NCBI GenBank assembly: GCA_018500065.2
Contig: JAHBAO020000238.1
Location: forward strand, 1-8,993
DNA length: 8,993 bases
From: Octadecabacter sp.
Lineage (GTDB): Bacteria; Pseudomonadota; Alphaproteobacteria; Rhodobacterales; Rhodobacteraceae
Reading direction: 5' to 3'
The notes beneath the pieces were generated by a model. It saw only the letters and a list, made by a program, of their open reading frames with translations, had not been told where the DNA came from and ran no database searches. The position numbers and the translations under genes are program-made. This document shows, in pieces, positions 6,931 through 8,993 of the stretch (its first letter is position 1; each line of letters begins with the position of its first letter).

Positions 6931-8724
6931 TCAAATCACTTTGGCTGCTTCAGTTGCTCTGGATAGTGCACTCGAATTACCTGGCAAATCGGTGCATTCG
7001 AGAAAGACCCTTTTGGTGCAGGTGGCGCAGATACCGTAGTCGATGTCTTTGATCGCAGCCGCCAGTGCATCGCCCTTGGAGATGTGCAGATGATCTTCGC
7101 CGATTTCTTCGATAACGTGAAACCGGTGTAGGCTGTCGAGAAGCGGCGGGAATAATGCGATGATCCGGAAGGTGCCACCTTCGGCCCGGATCTTACGGAT
7201 GGCATCGATCAGAAAATCAGCGCCCGCGAGGTCGATTTTTCCCACGCCCTTGAGGTAGAACAGCACATGGTTTTGCCCTTGGCGCTTGCGGCGCATCGTC
7301 TCGAATTCGTGCTCGACATGTTCGACCGACCCGAAGTAAAGCGGCCCGTCGATGCGGATCGTGACGATTTGTGGGCATTCGGGGATGCTGTGCATGTCGG
7401 CGTTTCGGAACTTGCGCCGCCCCGACGCGGTCACGACCGGCGCGCTGACCCGGATCGAGGGGTGTGAGCTTTGATAGATAAAGACCGCAAAAGAAGCGAT
7501 GACACCGACATAGATCGCAAAGTCCAGTTCGACCAGAAGGCCGGCCAATAGTGTCAGCGCGAGGATGATGGTCTCGGAGCGACTGGAGCTGATCACGCGA
7601 CGCAATTCGGCGAAATCGACCAGACGCCAGGCAACATAAAGGATCAATCCTGCCATTGCTGGCACCGGTATGAACCGGATAAAATCCGAAAACATCAGCA
7701 GCATGACGGCGAGGAAAAGGCTCGACAGGATAGCGGCGATGGGTGTTTTGGCTCCGGCCTCTGCATTGACGCCGCTGCGCGTGAACGAGCCTGAGCCCGC
7801 ATAGCATTGAAAGACCCCGCCGACAGCGTTCGACAGGCCTTGCCCGATCATTTCTTGGTTCGCATCGAACTTTTCCTTTCGGCGCACCGCAAAGGCCCGT
7901 CCGATAGAAATCGCCTCTAACAGGCCGACAAGCGCAATGGCCATGGCCCCCGGGATGAGCGCACCGATGTCGCCAATGGCGTTTGTGGGCGGGGCGAAAG
8001 TCGGAAATGCTGCGGGGATTTCGCCCACCATCGCCACGCCGCTCGCAGGCCCATCGAGCACAAAGCAGAGTACTGCGCCGGCAATCAGCGCAATCAAAAA
8101 TCCAGGCAGGCGTCGGGCATAGCGCTGACACAGCAGCAGCGTGGACAGCGTGACCCCCGCAATAGCCAGTGACAAGAACGAGGTCGCCGGCAGGCTTTCA
8201 ACCAAACGGTGCAGGCGTTCGAGCACATTGCCGCCGCCTTCCACCGCCACCCCGAAAGCGCCGGGCAATTGCGACGTCGCGATCAGCACGGCGGCGGCGG
8301 CGGTAAAGGCGGTCATCACCGAATGCGAAACAAAGGACACCAACCCGCCCAGTCGCGCAAGACCTGCAGCCAATTGAATCAACCCGACAAGAACCGTGAT
8401 CATCAAAGCAAGTTCGATAAACCGTGCCGTGCCTGGGGCTGCGAGGTCCTGCAACGTGGCAAAAACCACGGCGGAAATCGCGGTTGTCGGCCCAGAGATC
8501 ATCACCATCGACGAGCCCCAGAAGGCGGCCATGGCTGCGGTAATCATCGCAGTATAAAGCCCGAATTCCGGTGGCAATCCGGCGATGGTCGCAAAAGCGA
8601 CCCCCTGCGGGATCACAATCGCGGCGTTCGAGAAACCAGCAAAGGTGTCGTGGCGCAAGGTCTGCGACGTGACCTGTGACAGCCACCGGCGCGGCGGCAG
8701 CGCGCGGTCCATCAGGTCAGTCAT
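6931..8724 (-). CDS. SulP-family anion transporter with C-terminal STAS domain
   Basis: SulP (SLC26) proteins move sulfate, bicarbonate or dicarboxylates across the inner membrane. The 597 residues begin with the family signature (AAIVIPQGVAFATIAGLPPEFGLY, 34-57), continue with many hydrophobic segments to about 417 and contain GSGSFTRSGVNAEAGAKTP (310-328), also typical. A STAS domain spans about 450-560 (PLYFGSVEHV, 461-470; GKIDLAGADFLIDAI, 495-509). After it comes a tail with C566-x2-C569-x6-C576. The ATG at 8724 is chosen because it overlaps the upstream stop by eight bases (ATGACTGA) and follows GGAAAG with five bases between; an in-frame ATG at 8811 would add 29 hydrophilic residues inside that gene. 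Substrate cannot be read from the sequence; the E. coli relative DauA carries C4-dicarboxylates. Confidence 0.93.
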   Translation of the reverse strand: MTDLMDRALPPRRWLSQVTSQTLRHDTFAGFSNAAIVIPQGVAFATIAGLPPEFGLYTAMITAAMAAFWGSSMVMISGPTTAISAVVFATLQDLAAPGTARFIELALMITVLVGLIQLAAGLARLGGLVSFVSHSVMTAFTAAAAVLIATSQLPGAFGVAVEGGGNVLERLHRLVESLPATSFLSLAIAGVTLSTLLLCQRYARRLPGFLIALIAGAVLCFVLDGPASGVAMVGEIPAAFPTFAPPTNAIGDIGALIPGAMAIALVGLLEAISIGRAFAVRRKEKFDANQEMIGQGLSNAVGGVFQCYAGSGSFTRSGVNAEAGAKTPIAAILSSLFLAVMLLMFSDFIRFIPVPAMAGLILYVAWRLVDFAELRRVISSSRSETIILALTLLAGLLVELDFAIYVGVIASFAVFIYQSSHPSIRVSAPVVTASGRRKFRNADMHSIPECPQIVTIRIDGPLYFGSVEHVEHEFETMRRKRQGQNHVLFYLKGVGKIDLAGADFLIDAIRKIRAEGGTFRIIALFPPLLDSLHRFHVIEEIGEDHLHISKGDALAAAIKDIDYGICATCTKRVFLECTDLPGNSSALSRATEAAKVI

Positions 8725-8993
8725 CCGGGCTTTCCATGCGGCGAGCGGCGAATATAGAGCGCGCGATTTCGGCGGCAGGTCCGCTGAAACGCGCCGGGGC
8801 AAAGGCGGCATCCCAGTCGATATCCTTTGGTCCGGCCTTGCGGAGCGCTTCTCGCAGTGGTTCGCCCGCGGAGAAAGCCTCTTGCACCTGTTTGGCGGCG
8901 TCTTGTCGGCCGAGCTTTGGTGCTAGTGCGAAGACGGCCGCCTCGGCAAGAACTTCGGGCGTGTCATCCATACGTTGGCGCATTCGGGCTTCG
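8717..8993 (-). CDS. C-terminal end of a PcaB-like 3-carboxy-cis,cis-muconate cycloisomerase (5' end outside window)
   Basis: The open frame enters at the right edge and ends at 8717; 91 full codons are visible, starting EARMRQRMDDT. The pattern EARM, a short spacer, then LAEAAVFALAPKLGRQDAAKQ with GEPLREAL downstream resembles the C-terminal helical domain of PcaB and related enzymes of the fumarase/aspartase superfamily. PcaB cyclises 3-carboxy-cis,cis-muconate in protocatechuate breakdown. The catalytic signature lies in the part outside the window, so the exact member (PcaB, the sulfomuconate enzyme, or another lyase) is open. An ATG at 8983 is internal by this reading. The stop overlaps the SulP start by eight bases, implying one transcript and coupled translation. 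Confidence 0.68.
   Translation of the reverse strand, partial: EARMRQRMDDTPEVLAEAAVFALAPKLGRQDAAKQVQEAFSAGEPLREALRKAGPKDIDWDAAFAPARFSGPAAEIARSIFAARRMESPDD
8730..8735 (-). promoter_or_regulatory. Ribosome binding site of the SulP gene
   Basis: GGAAAG sits five bases before the ATG at 8724, within the 3' end of the upstream gene. It supports the short start that overlaps the upstream stop over the ATG at 8811. Confidence 0.5.

Noticed and set aside
6577..7052. Two overlapping plus-strand open frames between the LysR remnant and the SulP gene.
   Set aside because: They run antisense into both neighbours, lack a clear ribosome site and show no domain; the 250 intergenic bases hold no gene I can support.
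7217..8131. A 304-codon open frame on the minus strand inside the SulP gene.
   Set aside because: It is a shifted frame of a well-supported transporter gene; the product is rich in Arg, Cys and Pro, without domains.
8725..8811. A longer SulP N-terminus from the ATG at 8811.
   Set aside because: It would overlap the upstream gene by about 95 bases; the ATG at 8724 has a ribosome site and the usual short overlap.

Overview
This window looks like chromosomal DNA of a Rhodobacterales (Roseobacter-group) alphaproteobacterium of moderate GC content. That is an inference from the protein types and from the chain yidC – MOSC protein – engB – argB – small ferredoxin-like protein, an order I associate with this group. 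No database search was possible. Every gene I accept lies on the minus strand, so transcription runs from high to low coordinates.

Region 1 (about 1-4735) is a tight housekeeping operon. In order of transcription it holds yidC (membrane protein insertase), a MOSC-domain protein, engB/yihA (ribosome-assembly GTPase), argB (N-acetylglutamate kinase) and a ferredoxin-like protein that starts with GTG inside the argB stop and runs off the left edge. Three of the four junctions overlap by 1-4 bases (yidC/MOSC, MOSC/engB and argB/ferredoxin), which suggests translational coupling. The 133-base gap before yidC holds a plausible promoter and a short inverted repeat.

Region 2 (about 4736-5833) is ttcA, the iron-sulfur tRNA 2-thiocytidine synthetase, and its 240-base leader. 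The leader has a fair sigma-70-type promoter followed immediately by four GTGTAC hexamers, three of them spaced exactly 11 bases apart. This is the most striking non-coding signal in the window.

Region 3 (about 5834-6930) holds a decaying LysR-family regulator. Its effector domain is readable, but the DNA-binding helix-turn-helix is scrambled between two compensating frameshifts, the linker helix is short and the C-terminus looks truncated. Upstream lie about 250 bases in which I see no gene. If the LysR gene is dead, about 1.3 kb between ttcA and the transporter gene has no functional gene.

Region 4 (6931-8993) is an accessory-looking pair: a SulP-family anion transporter with a C-terminal STAS domain and a short cysteine-bearing tail, overlapping by 8 bases the 3' end of a gene whose product resembles the C-terminal domain of 3-carboxy-cis,cis-muconate cycloisomerase (PcaB) or a relative. 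This suggests a coupled catabolism-plus-transport unit that continues beyond the right edge.

I found no tRNA, rRNA, CRISPR array, complete mobile element or convincing intrinsic terminator. The best candidates for something undescribed are the phased repeats in the ttcA leader and the cycloisomerase/SulP pairing.
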